A DNA stretch of 64,000 bases from assembly GCA_000828975.1 (NCBI GenBank), contig AP014683.1, positions 635,520-699,519 of the forward strand, written 5' to 3'. The DNA comes from Burkholderiales bacterium GJ-E10. GTDB lineage: Bacteria > Pseudomonadota > Gammaproteobacteria > Burkholderiales > Burkholderiaceae_F. Position numbers and translations under genes: made by a program. A model generated the notes under the pieces. The model made no database searches. It was not told the origin of the DNA and saw nothing but the letters and a program-made list of their open reading frames with translations. Positions 17,172 through 26,714 of the stretch are shown here, one piece after another; the first letter of the stretch is position 1; every line of letters starts with the position of its first letter.

Positions 17172-18929
17172 TTAGTGGTCGCCGCCGTGGAAGACGGCGA
17201 TGGAGCCGGAACCGCCATCCACGCTTTCCTGCTGGGTTTCCGCAACGAGGCTGTTCAGCCGGAACGAATTGCCGCGCAGGCTGAGGAGTCCGTTGCCGGA
17301 GGAACTGGAGAACACGATGGTGTGCGCGCCCATGACGTAGTAGGCGATGCCGGGGATCGCCGTCGTACCGGGCGGGGTATAGCTTGCACCGTTGGTACCT
17401 GTGGTGAGCACGAACGGCAGGCTGACCGCCGGCGTTGTGGCCGTGGTGTATTCGCCCCACGTTGTCGCGGTGAATGGGGACGTCGACCGCAGGGACATCA
17501 TGCCGCTTGCATCCAGTTCGAAATCTTCCCCGGTGTTGGAACTCGGCGAAGTCATGGTCCAGACAGCCCCCCCGCTCGCCGGCAAGACGCATTCGCCGAA
17601 GCTGCCACCGGTCACGCTCGGGCCGAAGAACGAGGCGTTGAGGCGGATTGCGAAATTTCCGGCCGGGCAGCTGACACCGTCCAGCGACTCGGATGGCGTC
17701 GAACCGAAGCCCGACCAGTTTGGCAGCGCAACGGTGGTGGTGCCGCCGGAAGTCGTCGTGGCGGCAAGCACCGCCTCGAAGTTGGTCAGCGCTCCGGTGG
17801 TGGAGTTCGTGCCGCCACCTTCGACCACATAGGCCGGTCCGCCGGTCACCACGGTTGCCGGCAGCACGCCGAGCTTGAGGCGCAGGTTGTATTGCTGCGT
17901 GCCGGCAGTGACGGTCATCGCAACCAGGTTTCCGGTCACCGTCCCGCTGACGTTGTTGTCGGTGGAAGTGATGTTCCCGATGGCATCGATGGTGAGCGTG
18001 GTGTCGGCGAACGGGGCCGCCTGGTTGACGGTCGGGGTGCTTGCGGCAGTGCTGGTCGCCGCCAGGGCGCGGATTTCCGCGATCACGCCTTCCAGTTGGT
18101 AGGTGCCCGCGGTCACGACCGGCGTGACGTTGGCATCGATCACGTCGCCGAGGTCCAGTTCCGGCCCGAAGTCCGGATCGGCGGCGATTTCGCCCGGAAG
18201 GGCGGCCAGTGCGGCAGCGCAGTTGCCGCCGAGGGTGGTGGCGACGGTGGACAAGGTCGTGGACGTGCTGCTGGTCAGGTTCGAATTGGCGGCGAGATAG
18301 GCGGCGAGGCTGGTCGTCGTGCTGCCGGCGCCGCTGGGCAGCGCGGGCGTGCACAGGTTGTCGCCCACGGCCTTGATTCCGGCGGCGATCGCGAGGATCT
18401 CGCTGCGGTACGCGCTCAGATTCGTCGAGTACGCCGCAGGCGTGAGGCTGGCGTAGCTGCTGCTGCCGTTGACCTGACCATAGACCGCCAGGGCGGCGGT
18501 GGTGACCGGCGAGACGTCGAGGTCGGGAAGGTTGGCGGGGCTGAGCGAACCGGCCGTCGCGAGGTTGTTGGACTGGCCGAGGTAGCTGTTCAGGATGACG
18601 GTGCCGTTCGGCGACGTCGCGTTGGCGAAGATCGGCACGCTGCCGGCGGGCAGGGTGATGCCGCTGAGCGTGAAATCACCGGTTCCGACTGCCGTGACCG
18701 TGCCGAGCACCGTGCCGCCCGCGCTGAGCGGTGCGCCCGAGGTGATCGTGATCGTGGCATTGCTGATCGGCGCATCGATCGCCGTTCCGGCAAGTTTGAC
18801 CGAGGTGCCGGCGCCGGCGGCCGAACCGCCGCCTCCGCCGCAGGCCGCCAGGCTCAGGGCGAGCGCGGCGGCGATCGGGGTCAGAACGAAGGGCGCAAAA
18901 CGGTTTTTCATGGGGTGACGCATGGACAT
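17172..18929 (-). CDS. Large lipoprotein of unknown function
   Basis: 585-residue predicted lipoprotein. The signal ends in the lipobox LAAC followed by GGGGG, a flexible tether common in surface-displayed lipoproteins. The mature part is rich in Thr, Ser, Ala and Gly with low charge, and contains several well-spaced Cys residues. An N-terminal carboxypeptidase-like beta-sandwich (VKLAGTAIDAPISNATITI) is suggested by the pattern. The ATG has AGGAG six bases upstream. It is cotranscribed with the EAL protein and divergent from the DUF6502/DUF5666 unit. I do not recognise a named family for the full length. Confidence 0.7.
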   Translation of the reverse strand: MSMRHPMKNRFAPFVLTPIAAALALSLAACGGGGGSAAGAGTSVKLAGTAIDAPISNATITITSGAPLSAGGTVLGTVTAVGTGDFTLSGITLPAGSVPIFANATSPNGTVILNSYLGQSNNLATAGSLSPANLPDLDVSPVTTAALAVYGQVNGSSSYASLTPAAYSTNLSAYRSEILAIAAGIKAVGDNLCTPALPSGAGSTTTSLAAYLAANSNLTSSTSTTLSTVATTLGGNCAAALAALPGEIAADPDFGPELDLGDVIDANVTPVVTAGTYQLEGVIAEIRALAATSTAASTPTVNQAAPFADTTLTIDAIGNITSTDNNVSGTVTGNLVAMTVTAGTQQYNLRLKLGVLPATVVTGGPAYVVEGGGTNSTTGALTNFEAVLAATTTSGGTTTVALPNWSGFGSTPSESLDGVSCPAGNFAIRLNASFFGPSVTGGSFGECVLPASGGAVWTMTSPSSNTGEDFELDASGMMSLRSTSPFTATTWGEYTTATTPAVSLPFVLTTGTNGASYTPPGTTAIPGIAYYVMGAHTIVFSSSSGNGLLSLRGNSFRLNSLVAETQQESVDGGSGSIAVFHGGDH

Positions 18930-19080
18930 GTCTGTCTCCTGATGGTGGAAGGGGGCTCGTCCGGCTTTCCTGCTCGCTCTGTTCGCGCCCGATTTCGTTG
19001 CTACATGGTCGTGCTGCAGAAACGCATCGTAAGGTGGGAAAATTTACCACGCATTAAAGTTTTTTGCTACACTGCGTTGC

Positions 19081-19995
19081 ATGGGACGTCCACCGCGCCA
19101 GATCGCCAGCCTCGTCGCTCCCGCGCAACCCGCGCCGGCGGCCGATGACGCCTTGCGTGCCGCCGCGGTCGTGTTGGGCCCGATGCTGCGCATGCTGCTG
19201 GCGAGCGGGGTGGACTACACGCGGCTCGCCGCGCAGTTGAAGCCGCTGATCCTCGAACAGGCGCGCATCGAACTGCTGCGGACCGGGCAGCCGGATACGG
19301 ACTCGGCGCTGAGCGCATTGAGCGGGGTGCACCGCAAGGACGTGCGGGCGTGGCGCCAGGGCGCGCTGGGCGATCGGGTGGCGCACGAGGCCTCGATCAG
19401 CTCGCAGGTGTTTGCCCGCTGGGTCCAGGACCCGCTGTATCGCGACCGGCGCCGGCGTCCGAAGCCGCTTGCGCGGCACGGCGAGGAGCCGTCGTTCGAG
19501 ACCTTGGCGCGCAGCGTCACGCGGGACGTGCATCCGTACACGGTGCTGGCGGAGCTGGTGCGGCTGGGCCTGGTCCAGGTGCAGATGGTGAAGGGCGTCG
19601 AGACGGTACTGCCGAACCGCGAGGGCTTCGTGCCGCCGCCGGGGTCGCGCGAGATGCTCGATCTGTTCGGGGCGAACCTCTCCGACCATGCGCGCGCCGC
19701 GGTGGGCAACCTGCTCGGGCAGGACCCGATGCTCGAGCAGAGCGTGTTCGCCGACGGCATCAGCGGGGAGTCGGCGCAGGCGCTGTCGGAGCTGGCCCGC
19801 AAGCTGTGGGCGCAGGTGCGCAGCGAAATGATCGCCGAGGCCCTGCGCCGCTATGAAGCCGACCAGGGCCGCGTCGACGCGACGCACCGCATGCGCTTCG
19901 GCGCGTACTACTGGTCGCAGGGGCCGGAAGCGGCGGGAACGGGCGCGGAGGCGCGGGTTCCCGAGGCGAAGCCCGATGCGTTGAAAAAAGAATAG
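19081..19995 (+). CDS. DUF6502-family protein
   Basis: 304-residue soluble, basic protein matching the betaproteobacterial DUF6502 family in my memory of its sequence, which often precedes a DUF5666 lipoprotein gene as here. A central helical region (VHPYTVLAELVRLGLVQVQ) has the look of a winged-helix DNA-binding unit, so a regulatory role is possible but unproven. There is no Shine-Dalgarno before the ATG. A TACACT -10-like box at 19068-19073 lies only 7 bases upstream, so the message may be leaderless. The gap to the next gene is 9 bases. Confidence 0.7.
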   Translation: MGRPPRQIASLVAPAQPAPAADDALRAAAVVLGPMLRMLLASGVDYTRLAAQLKPLILEQARIELLRTGQPDTDSALSALSGVHRKDVRAWRQGALGDRVAHEASISSQVFARWVQDPLYRDRRRRPKPLARHGEEPSFETLARSVTRDVHPYTVLAELVRLGLVQVQMVKGVETVLPNREGFVPPPGSREMLDLFGANLSDHARAAVGNLLGQDPMLEQSVFADGISGESAQALSELARKLWAQVRSEMIAEALRRYEADQGRVDATHRMRFGAYYWSQGPEAAGTGAEARVPEAKPDALKKE

Positions 19996-20004
19996 GACAG
20001 TCTC

Positions 20005-21765
20005 ATGGCGACGACCCCGAATTTCCTCCTGGCTTGGGCGCGACGACCGGTGGCGTGGCTGCTTGCGGCGGTTCTGCCGCTGCTCGGCGCGGTGACGCTC
20101 AGTTCCTGCGGCGGCGGCGCGGTGGCGCTGGCGGCACTGGGCGGCGTCGGCACGGGCGGCACCGGCCTGACGATCGGCACCGTGGTTGCCTTCGGCAGCG
20201 TGGGGGTCGACGGCCAGGAGTACGACAGCGAGACGCCGAAGTACTACCAGAACAGCGATGCGTCGCAGGTGGCGGCCACCGCCGTGGGACTGGGCGACCG
20301 GATGCGCGTGGAGACGAGCGGCGGCAGCCCGGTGGCGATGACCGTCGAGCCGTCGCTGATCGGTACCGTGCAGTCGATCTCGCCCAATGCCGATGGAATC
20401 ACGGGCACGTTCCTTGTCAACGGAGTGACGGTACAGACCAACTTCGATGCGACCAAGGGACCGATCACGTTCTATGTCGGTCTGACCAAGTTCGCCGACC
20501 TGACGGCGGGCATGCCGGTGGAAGTGCATGGACTGCTCGGCATCGACCCGAACGGCAACGGCTACATCCAGGCCACGCGCATCGTGCAGTTGCCGGCGTC
20601 GAATGCGGCCAGCCAGATCACCGGGATCGTCCAGAACCTGTCTTCGAATGAGACGGGGCCGTACTTCACGATCCAGGGCAGCGGCACGACGGTGCAACTC
20701 ACGGCGTCGACGAGCCTGCTCACTGCCGGTGTTTCCCTTGCGAACGGGCAGGTGGTGAACGTGTCGAGCACGCAGCCGTCGGGCGGTGGCACGATCACGG
20801 CTGCGACGGTGCGAATCCACAGCCTGGTGGGCGTGAGCGGGACCGCGCAGGTCGAGGGACTGCTCGAAGCCAACGGCACCGGTGGATATGCGGTCGATGG
20901 CATCCCCGTGGACCTGAGCGCGAGCGGCCTCCTGGGTGCGAGCGGCCTGTCCGCGTGGACGCCGGGAGACGCCCTGGTGGTCACCGGGCAGGTCGATGCC
21001 GCGGGGACGCTGCACGCCACCACGGTCCGTGCCTATGCCGATCCCAATACGGCTGCACAGGTCAGTCTGAAGGGCACGATCACCGGGTACGTCAACAACA
21101 CCAATTTCCTGGTGCGCGGGGTGCTGGTGAACATTCCTTCCGGCGTCGGCCCGTCGACGCCGCCGCTGGGTAACGGCGTATATGTCGAGATCACCGGCAA
21201 CCCCGGTGGCGTCACCGGCGGGATCGGGCAGGGCGATCAGGTCATCGCGACCGCGGTGGCCGCATCGACGGTGCCGCCCTCGGGAGCGACGGTCGACTAC
21301 CTGGGTACGGTGAGCAACTACAGCTCCGTTGGCGGAACCTTCGTGCTGACAGCCGGGAACGGGACAACGTATCCGTCCGGTTCGACCATGAGCGTGACCC
21401 TGACGTCGAACGTGGCCTACGTCAACGGCAACGCATCGAACCTGACCACGTCGGGCACGCCCGTCGAGGTGGAGGGAACGTATTCCAACGGTTCGCTGAC
21501 GGTCTACAGCGTGACCTTCCTCGGGTCGGCGCCATCGTCTTCCGAATCGGAAATCCAAGGGGTCGTAACGGGATTGAGCAGCGGGAATTTTTCGGTCAAT
21601 GGCGTGGCGCTGACGTGGACCAGCGGGACCACCACCTTTTGCCACGACTGCAATGACACGCCGACCACGACGGTTCCTTCATGGTTCGCCAACGGCGCGA
21701 ACGTGAGCGTGAATTACACCAATGGCGGGTCGAACCCGGCCAGCACAATTTCTCTGGAGAATTAA
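20005..21765 (+). CDS. DUF5666 repeat lipoprotein
   Basis: 586-residue exported protein. A signal peptide ends near LLGAVTLSSC with a probable lipid-modified Cys followed by GGG. The mature protein is built of about seven OB-like beta repeats, each opening with a G-x-V/I motif and containing an F-x-V-x-G strand (for example GTVQSI...TFLVNGV, GVVTGL...NFSVNGV), the pattern of DUF5666 domains. A CHDC pair near the C-terminus may form a disulfide. It is cotranscribed with the DUF6502 gene upstream and a response regulator 3 bases downstream. An outer-membrane or surface location is inferred; function unknown. Confidence 0.8.
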   Translation: MATTPNFLLAWARRPVAWLLAAVLPLLGAVTLSSCGGGAVALAALGGVGTGGTGLTIGTVVAFGSVGVDGQEYDSETPKYYQNSDASQVAATAVGLGDRMRVETSGGSPVAMTVEPSLIGTVQSISPNADGITGTFLVNGVTVQTNFDATKGPITFYVGLTKFADLTAGMPVEVHGLLGIDPNGNGYIQATRIVQLPASNAASQITGIVQNLSSNETGPYFTIQGSGTTVQLTASTSLLTAGVSLANGQVVNVSSTQPSGGGTITAATVRIHSLVGVSGTAQVEGLLEANGTGGYAVDGIPVDLSASGLLGASGLSAWTPGDALVVTGQVDAAGTLHATTVRAYADPNTAAQVSLKGTITGYVNNTNFLVRGVLVNIPSGVGPSTPPLGNGVYVEITGNPGGVTGGIGQGDQVIATAVAASTVPPSGATVDYLGTVSNYSSVGGTFVLTAGNGTTYPSGSTMSVTLTSNVAYVNGNASNLTTSGTPVEVEGTYSNGSLTVYSVTFLGSAPSSSESEIQGVVTGLSSGNFSVNGVALTWTSGTTTFCHDCNDTPTTTVPSWFANGANVSVNYTNGGSNPASTISLEN

Positions 21766-21768
21766 GCC

Positions 21769-22455
21769 ATGCGATTGCTACTCATCGAAGACGACGTGGC
21801 CCTGGGCCGCTCCCTCAAGGCCGGACTCCAGCAGTTTTCCCAGAAGGACGTCGACTGGGTGCGCACGGCGGCCGAAGCGCGCGCGGCCTGGTTCTCCCGC
21901 GGCGAGCACGCCGATCCGTATGAGGCGGTGATCACCGACGTCGATCTGCCCGACGGCAACGGCATCGATCTGATCCGCATCGCCCGCAACCGGCGTGTCA
22001 AGACCCCGGTGCTGATCATGAGCGAGCGCGAACACGTCGCCGATCGGGTGCACGGCCTCGATGCGGGTGCGGACGACTATCTGGTCAAGCCGGTCGCCTG
22101 CGACGAGATCGCCGCGCGGCTGCGCGCGATCCGGCGGCGCATGCATGGGCCGGTCGACGAACGCAAGGTGCTGGGCGCCCTGGCGATCGACACGACCGCC
22201 CGTCTGGTGACGCTGTGCGACGAGCCCATCGATCTGTCGGCGCGGGAGTTCACCGTGCTCATGGCCCTGGCGCGGCGTCCCGGCGCCATCGTTTCGCGCG
22301 CGCAGATCGAGTCGGCGCTCTACGGTTGGGACAGCGGCGCCGACAGCAACACCATCGAGGTCTACGTGCACCACCTGCGGCGCAAGCTCGGCGCGTCCAC
22401 GATCCAGACCCAGCGCGGGCTCGGGTACCGGCTGGTGGCGCCGATGCTTTCCTGA
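21769..22455 (+). CDS. OmpR-family response regulator (orphan)
   Basis: 228-residue two-domain response regulator. The receiver domain has the acidic pocket LLLIEDD, the phospho-acceptor Asp in ITDVDLPDG, a Ser switch residue (VLIMSE) and Lys in LVKPV. The C-terminal OmpR/PhoB winged helix ends with TIEVYVHHLRRKLG and QTQRGLGYRL. The start is 3 bases after the DUF5666 stop, with GGAG within the preceding coding end. No histidine kinase follows: the next gene is on the opposite strand. The partner kinase must lie elsewhere, and the operon suggests control of this surface-protein cluster. Confidence 0.93.
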   Translation: MRLLLIEDDVALGRSLKAGLQQFSQKDVDWVRTAAEARAAWFSRGEHADPYEAVITDVDLPDGNGIDLIRIARNRRVKTPVLIMSEREHVADRVHGLDAGADDYLVKPVACDEIAARLRAIRRRMHGPVDERKVLGALAIDTTARLVTLCDEPIDLSAREFTVLMALARRPGAIVSRAQIESALYGWDSGADSNTIEVYVHHLRRKLGASTIQTQRGLGYRLVAPMLS

Positions 22456-22486
22456 CCGACTGTCGAAAAACGACTGCGCGGGCCGG

Positions 22487-24061
22487 TCAGTGCCCGTCGC
22501 TCACCGTCACCTTCGCCCCGATGGTCCCGGGCTTGGCCAGCCAGACGACGGCCACCAGCACCACGAACGCTGCGGCCGCCCCGTAGAACAGTTCGTCGGC
22601 GCCCAGCGTGTACGACTGCACGTCGATCATCCGGTTGATGATCCCGAGCGCCTGGGTCTTGGTGAATCCTCCGGCGTGCAACTGGCCGATCGCCAGGTTG
22701 GTCGGCGTACTAAAGTCGCTGATGCCCTCGGAAAGCCGCGCGTGGTGCAGGCGCGCGCGGTCGTCCCACCAGGTCGTCGTGATCGAGGTTCCGAACGCTC
22801 CCGCGCTCATGCGGAAGAAATTCGACAGACCCGTCGCCGCCGGGATGCGTTCCGGCGGCAGGCCCGAGAGCAGGATGGTCGTCGTCGGGATGAACATGAA
22901 GGAGACCGCGATGCCCTGGATCACCGCCGGCAGGATCACGGTATCCCAATCGGCATCGGTCGAGAACCACGAGCGCATCAGCATCACATAGGCGAACACG
23001 ATGAAGGAGACCGATGCGAGCAGGCGCGGATCGAATCGGCTGACATTGCGCCCGACCCACGGCGACAGCGCGAGCGCCAGCACGCCCACCGGCGCCAGGG
23101 CAAGACCCGCCTGGGTCGCCGTGTAACCCATGTACTGCTGCAGCCAGAGCGGGATCAGGATCACGTTGCCGAAGAACAGTCCGTAGGCCAGCGCCAGCGC
23201 GGAAGTGCCGACCGCGAAATTCCGGATGCGGAACAGCGCAAGATCGACGATCGGGTGCGCCTCGGTCAGTTCCCAGATCAGGAACAGGATGAGGGAAACG
23301 ATCGCGGTGGCGCAGAGGGTGATGATCACCGGCGAGGAGAACCAGTCCAGTTCCCGGCCCTTGTCCAGCATCATCTGCATCGATCCGACCCAGAGCACGA
23401 GCAGGATGAGCCCCACGAAATCGATCGGCCGCTTGCGGATCGCCGATTCGCGATGGCGGTAGATGCTTGCCGTGAGCGTGGCCGAGATGATCCCCACGGG
23501 CACGTTGATATAGAAGATCCAGGGCCAGGACAGGTTGTCGGAGATCCAGCCGCCCAGCGGCGGCCCGACGATCGGGGCGACCAGCGTGGTCATCGCCCAC
23601 ATCGCCATGGCCGAGCCGGCGCGTTCCGGCGGGTAGCTCGACAGGAGGAGCGCCTGCGACATCGGGATCATCGGACCCGCGACCGCGCCCTGCATGACCC
23701 GGAATGCGATCAGCACCTGCAGGTTGGGCGCAAGGCCGCAGAGAAACGATGCCAGCGTGAAGGCGAGCGTGGCGGCGAGAAAGATGCGTACCTGGCCGAA
23801 GCGCTGCGCCAGCCAGCCGGTGAGCGGGACCGAGATCGCGCTGGACACCGCAAAGGAGGTGATGACCCAGGTGCCTTCGTCCGGGCTCACTCCCGTGTCG
23901 CCCGCAATCGCGGGGATCGAGACGTTGGCGATCGAGGTGTCGAGGACGTTCATGAACGTCGCGAGCGAGAGCGCGATGGTGCCCACCGCCAGCTTGGTGC
24001 CGTGCAGCGGCGGCAGCAGCGCGCGGCCGCCGGGAGGGCCGTTGTTTGCGGCGGCGCTCAT
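22487..24061 (-). CDS. emrB: DHA2-family MFS drug exporter (EmrB-like)
   Basis: 524-residue inner-membrane major facilitator with 14 predicted helices. Family motifs are visible: LDTSIANVSIPAIAGD in helix 1, the loop 2-3 motif GWLAQRFGQVRIFL, and motif C in helix 5 (GPPLGGWISD). It works with the EmrA-type adaptor, whose stop codon its ATG overlaps (ATGA), and with the outer-membrane factor upstream to expel hydrophobic drugs or uncouplers across both membranes. The operon order is marR, OMF, emrA, emrB, all reading leftward. Confidence 0.92.
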   Translation of the reverse strand: MSAAANNGPPGGRALLPPLHGTKLAVGTIALSLATFMNVLDTSIANVSIPAIAGDTGVSPDEGTWVITSFAVSSAISVPLTGWLAQRFGQVRIFLAATLAFTLASFLCGLAPNLQVLIAFRVMQGAVAGPMIPMSQALLLSSYPPERAGSAMAMWAMTTLVAPIVGPPLGGWISDNLSWPWIFYINVPVGIISATLTASIYRHRESAIRKRPIDFVGLILLVLWVGSMQMMLDKGRELDWFSSPVIITLCATAIVSLILFLIWELTEAHPIVDLALFRIRNFAVGTSALALAYGLFFGNVILIPLWLQQYMGYTATQAGLALAPVGVLALALSPWVGRNVSRFDPRLLASVSFIVFAYVMLMRSWFSTDADWDTVILPAVIQGIAVSFMFIPTTTILLSGLPPERIPAATGLSNFFRMSAGAFGTSITTTWWDDRARLHHARLSEGISDFSTPTNLAIGQLHAGGFTKTQALGIINRMIDVQSYTLGADELFYGAAAAFVVLVAVVWLAKPGTIGAKVTVSDGH

Positions 24062-25257
24062 CGGCTGACGAGGTTCTCGGTGATGATCTTCGTGACCAGG
24101 ACGTCGGCTTCGTGCAGCACGCCGGCATAGACGTCGGTGCGGTCGTCGAGGGCCGCCGGGTTGTGCAGCGAGATCAGCGGACCGCGGTCGTCGCGCACGT
24201 CCACGGTCGCGCGCACCGACAGACCGACGCGCAGCGGATGCGCGCGCAGTTCATCCGGGTCGATCGCAATGCGCACCGGCACGCGCTGTACGACCTTGAT
24301 CCAGTTTCCCGTGGCGTTCTGCGCCGGGAGCAGGGCGAAGGCCGCGCCGGTTCCGGCGGCAAAGCCGATGATCCGTCCGTGGTACCGCACGTGGCTGCCG
24401 TAGAGATCGGCGACCAGCCGCACCGGCTGTCCGATGCGCATGCGCGTGATCTGCACCTCCTTGAAGTTGGCGTCGACCCAGAGATTGCGCATCGGGACCA
24501 AGGCCATGATCGGCGTTCCGGGAGCGACGCGCTGTCCGACCTGGACGTTGCGCCGCGCGATCTGCCCCGCGACCGGGGCGAGAATCCGCGCCCGCTTCCA
24601 GTCGAGATAGGCCGCGCGCACCCGCGCGGCGGCGGCGAGGACGTCGGGATGCGTCTTCACCTGCGTCCCCCGCGTGTACGCCAGATTGGCCCGCAGCTGC
24701 TCGCGGGCATTCTCGAGCGCGGCACGCGCGGTGGCAACGGCCAGTTCGGCGTGGCGCAGATCCTCCTGCGAGATGGCGCCGGTGCCGCGCACTGCGTTGC
24801 GCCGGTGCAGGTCGTCCTGGGCGCGCGCGAGCTGAGCCGTGCGCAAGGCGACTTGGGCGCGCAGCGCGCCGTTGTCGGCGAAGCGCGACCGCGTGCGCCG
24901 CACCGCCTGGGCCAACTCCGCTTCGCGCGCGGCCAAGGCCACGCGCGTGTCCGCCGGGTCGAGCCGGACGAGCAGTTGGCCGGCGCGGACCGTATCGTTG
25001 GTGTCCGCGCCCACGGTGACGACCGTGCCCGCGACCTGCGGCGTGATCGTGATGACCCGGCCGTCCACATATGCATCATCGGTGTCCTCATAGTTCCGGC
25101 CGATGAAGAACCAGTATGCGGCGGCGCCGATGGCCACGAGGACGAAGACCGACAGTGCGATGAGCAGCGCCGGCCGGCGAAACGGCGCCGCCGCCGGGGC
25201 GGTCGGCTCCGGTTGGGGGGAGGATGGCGCGGCGGATGCTGGAGTTTCCGTTCCCAT
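24058..25257 (-). CDS. emrA: EmrA-like membrane fusion protein (HlyD family)
   Basis: 399-residue periplasmic adaptor. A single N-terminal membrane anchor (LLIALSVFVLVAIGAAAYWFFIG) is followed by a split lipoyl/barrel-sandwich domain around a long alpha-hairpin (QAVRRTRSRFADNGALRA...). The TDDAYVDG sequence after the anchor is a hallmark of EmrA-type adaptors. It bridges the EmrB-like pump and the outer-membrane factor. The ATG at 25257 is 24 bases after the OMF stop; its ribosome binding site is weak, so coupled translation is likely. Confidence 0.92.
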   Translation of the reverse strand: MGTETPASAAPSSPQPEPTAPAAAPFRRPALLIALSVFVLVAIGAAAYWFFIGRNYEDTDDAYVDGRVITITPQVAGTVVTVGADTNDTVRAGQLLVRLDPADTRVALAAREAELAQAVRRTRSRFADNGALRAQVALRTAQLARAQDDLHRRNAVRGTGAISQEDLRHAELAVATARAALENAREQLRANLAYTRGTQVKTHPDVLAAAARVRAAYLDWKRARILAPVAGQIARRNVQVGQRVAPGTPIMALVPMRNLWVDANFKEVQITRMRIGQPVRLVADLYGSHVRYHGRIIGFAAGTGAAFALLPAQNATGNWIKVVQRVPVRIAIDPDELRAHPLRVGLSVRATVDVRDDRGPLISLHNPAALDDRTDVYAGVLHEADVLVTKIITENLVSR

Positions 25258-25280
25258 GAATTGGCCCGAGTGGTGAACCG

Positions 25281-26714
25281 TTAATAGCCCCCGCCCAACG
25301 CAAGGGCGAGGGTGACGTCCAGCGCGGCCGCGCGCGACCGCAGATCGAGCGCGGCGCTGCGCTGCCGGAGCACGGCCTCCTGCGCGCTCAGCACGGCAAG
25401 GCGATCGCCGAGGCCGGCGCGGAAGCGGATGCGGGCAAGCTCGTAGGCCGCGCGCGCGTTCTTCGTGGCCTGGGCTTGCTGTTCGCGTTGCTGGCGTACC
25501 GAGCCGATCGACGTCAGGGTGTCGGCGACTTCGCGCGCGGCGCCCAGCACGGTGGCGTTGTAGTCGTCGATCGCGGCGTCGGCGTCCGCACTGCTGGCCC
25601 GAAGGTTCGCGCGCAGCGCCCCACCTTCGAAGATCGGCAGGTGGATCGCCGGGCCGACCTGCCAGATCCGGCTGGCATATTCGAGGAAACTTTGGGTCGT
25701 CATCGAGTTGATCCCCACCATTGCGCTCAGGCTGACGTCCGGGTAGAACGCCGCCCTTGCCGCATCGACGTCGCGCAGCGCCGCGCGCGCCCGCGCCTGC
25801 GCCGCCGCGATGTCGGGTCGCCGGGACAGCAGATCGAACGGGAGCGCGGCGGGCGGATTCAGCGCCGGCCCGGCGGGCAGGTGGGCCTCGACGTGATCGG
25901 CAGCCTGGGGCGCCTGGCCCGCCAGCACGGCCAGTGCGTGGCGGGCGAGGGCGATCCGTTCATCGGCCTGTGCGATCTCTTCCCGGATGACCGGGACCGG
26001 CACCGTCGCCAGGTGCCGTTGGACCTGGGTGTCGAGACCGGCGCGCAACCGCAGTTTGACGAGCCGAAGGGTGTACCGGCGCGCTTGTTCGGTCTCGAGC
26101 AGGATGCGCCGCGCCGCCTGTTCGCGGGCGAGGGTGAAGTAGGCATGGGCGATGCCGGCGGCGAGTTGCGCGCGGGCCAGGTCGCGGCGGGCCGCCTGCG
26201 CCTGGGCGCGCCAGCGTGCCGCGTCCACCTGGTCGGCGATGTGGCCGGAAAAATCGAAATCCCAGGCCGAGTCGAGCCCCAGCGTATTGACGGTGTGGAT
26301 CATGCCGCCGAAGGGGGGCGGGAAAATCCCCGTCGACGAAAAGCGCTGCGCAATGCTGTTGCCGTCGACGGCGAGCGTCGGCCTGGATGCCGCGTTGGCC
26401 GAGGCGATTTCCGCACGCGCTTGCGCGAGGCGCGCCTGGGCCATGTGCAGATCGGGGCTGTCCGCCAAGCCGAGGTCGATCCAGTGCGTGAGCTGGGAAT
26501 CGCCGTAGCGTGTCCACCAGCGCGGCGACGGCAAGGATGCGGCCGGGGTGGGTCGCAGATCGAGGCGTTTCGCGACGCTCGCCGCCGTCGGCAGGGTTTC
26601 CTTCGGCGCGATGGCGTGGGTCGATGCGCAGCCGCCGACCACCAGCAGCGCGGCAAGGATCGCCGGAGACAGAAGGCGGAAGTGCGGCCGCGCAACGTTC
26701 TTATCGGCCGTCAT
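25281..26714 (-). CDS. Outer-membrane factor lipoprotein (NodT family)
   Basis: 477-residue TolC-like channel for the EmrAB-type pump. From the ATG at 26714 the signal peptide ends at the lipobox VVGGC. Two OEP repeats follow, with DLLSRRPDIAAAQARARAA as the characteristic second-half motif. The start overlaps the end of the MarR gene by 14 bases, so expression is tied to the regulator's transcript. A longer reading from 26810 would place the signal peptide internally and is rejected. Confidence 0.9.
   Translation of the reverse strand: MTADKNVARPHFRLLSPAILAALLVVGGCASTHAIAPKETLPTAASVAKRLDLRPTPAASLPSPRWWTRYGDSQLTHWIDLGLADSPDLHMAQARLAQARAEIASANAASRPTLAVDGNSIAQRFSSTGIFPPPFGGMIHTVNTLGLDSAWDFDFSGHIADQVDAARWRAQAQAARRDLARAQLAAGIAHAYFTLAREQAARRILLETEQARRYTLRLVKLRLRAGLDTQVQRHLATVPVPVIREEIAQADERIALARHALAVLAGQAPQAADHVEAHLPAGPALNPPAALPFDLLSRRPDIAAAQARARAALRDVDAARAAFYPDVSLSAMVGINSMTTQSFLEYASRIWQVGPAIHLPIFEGGALRANLRASSADADAAIDDYNATVLGAAREVADTLTSIGSVRQQREQQAQATKNARAAYELARIRFRAGLGDRLAVLSAQEAVLRQRSAALDLRSRAAALDVTLALALGGGY

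Noticed and set aside
16081-18354. 757-codon frame overlapping the EAL and lipoprotein genes on the same strand
   Set aside because: Arg/His-rich nonsense in another frame; the real frames have motifs and a ribosome binding site.
19054-21645. 863-codon antisense frame over the DUF6502 and DUF5666 genes
   Set aside because: Shadow of two coherent genes; low-complexity Arg/His composition.
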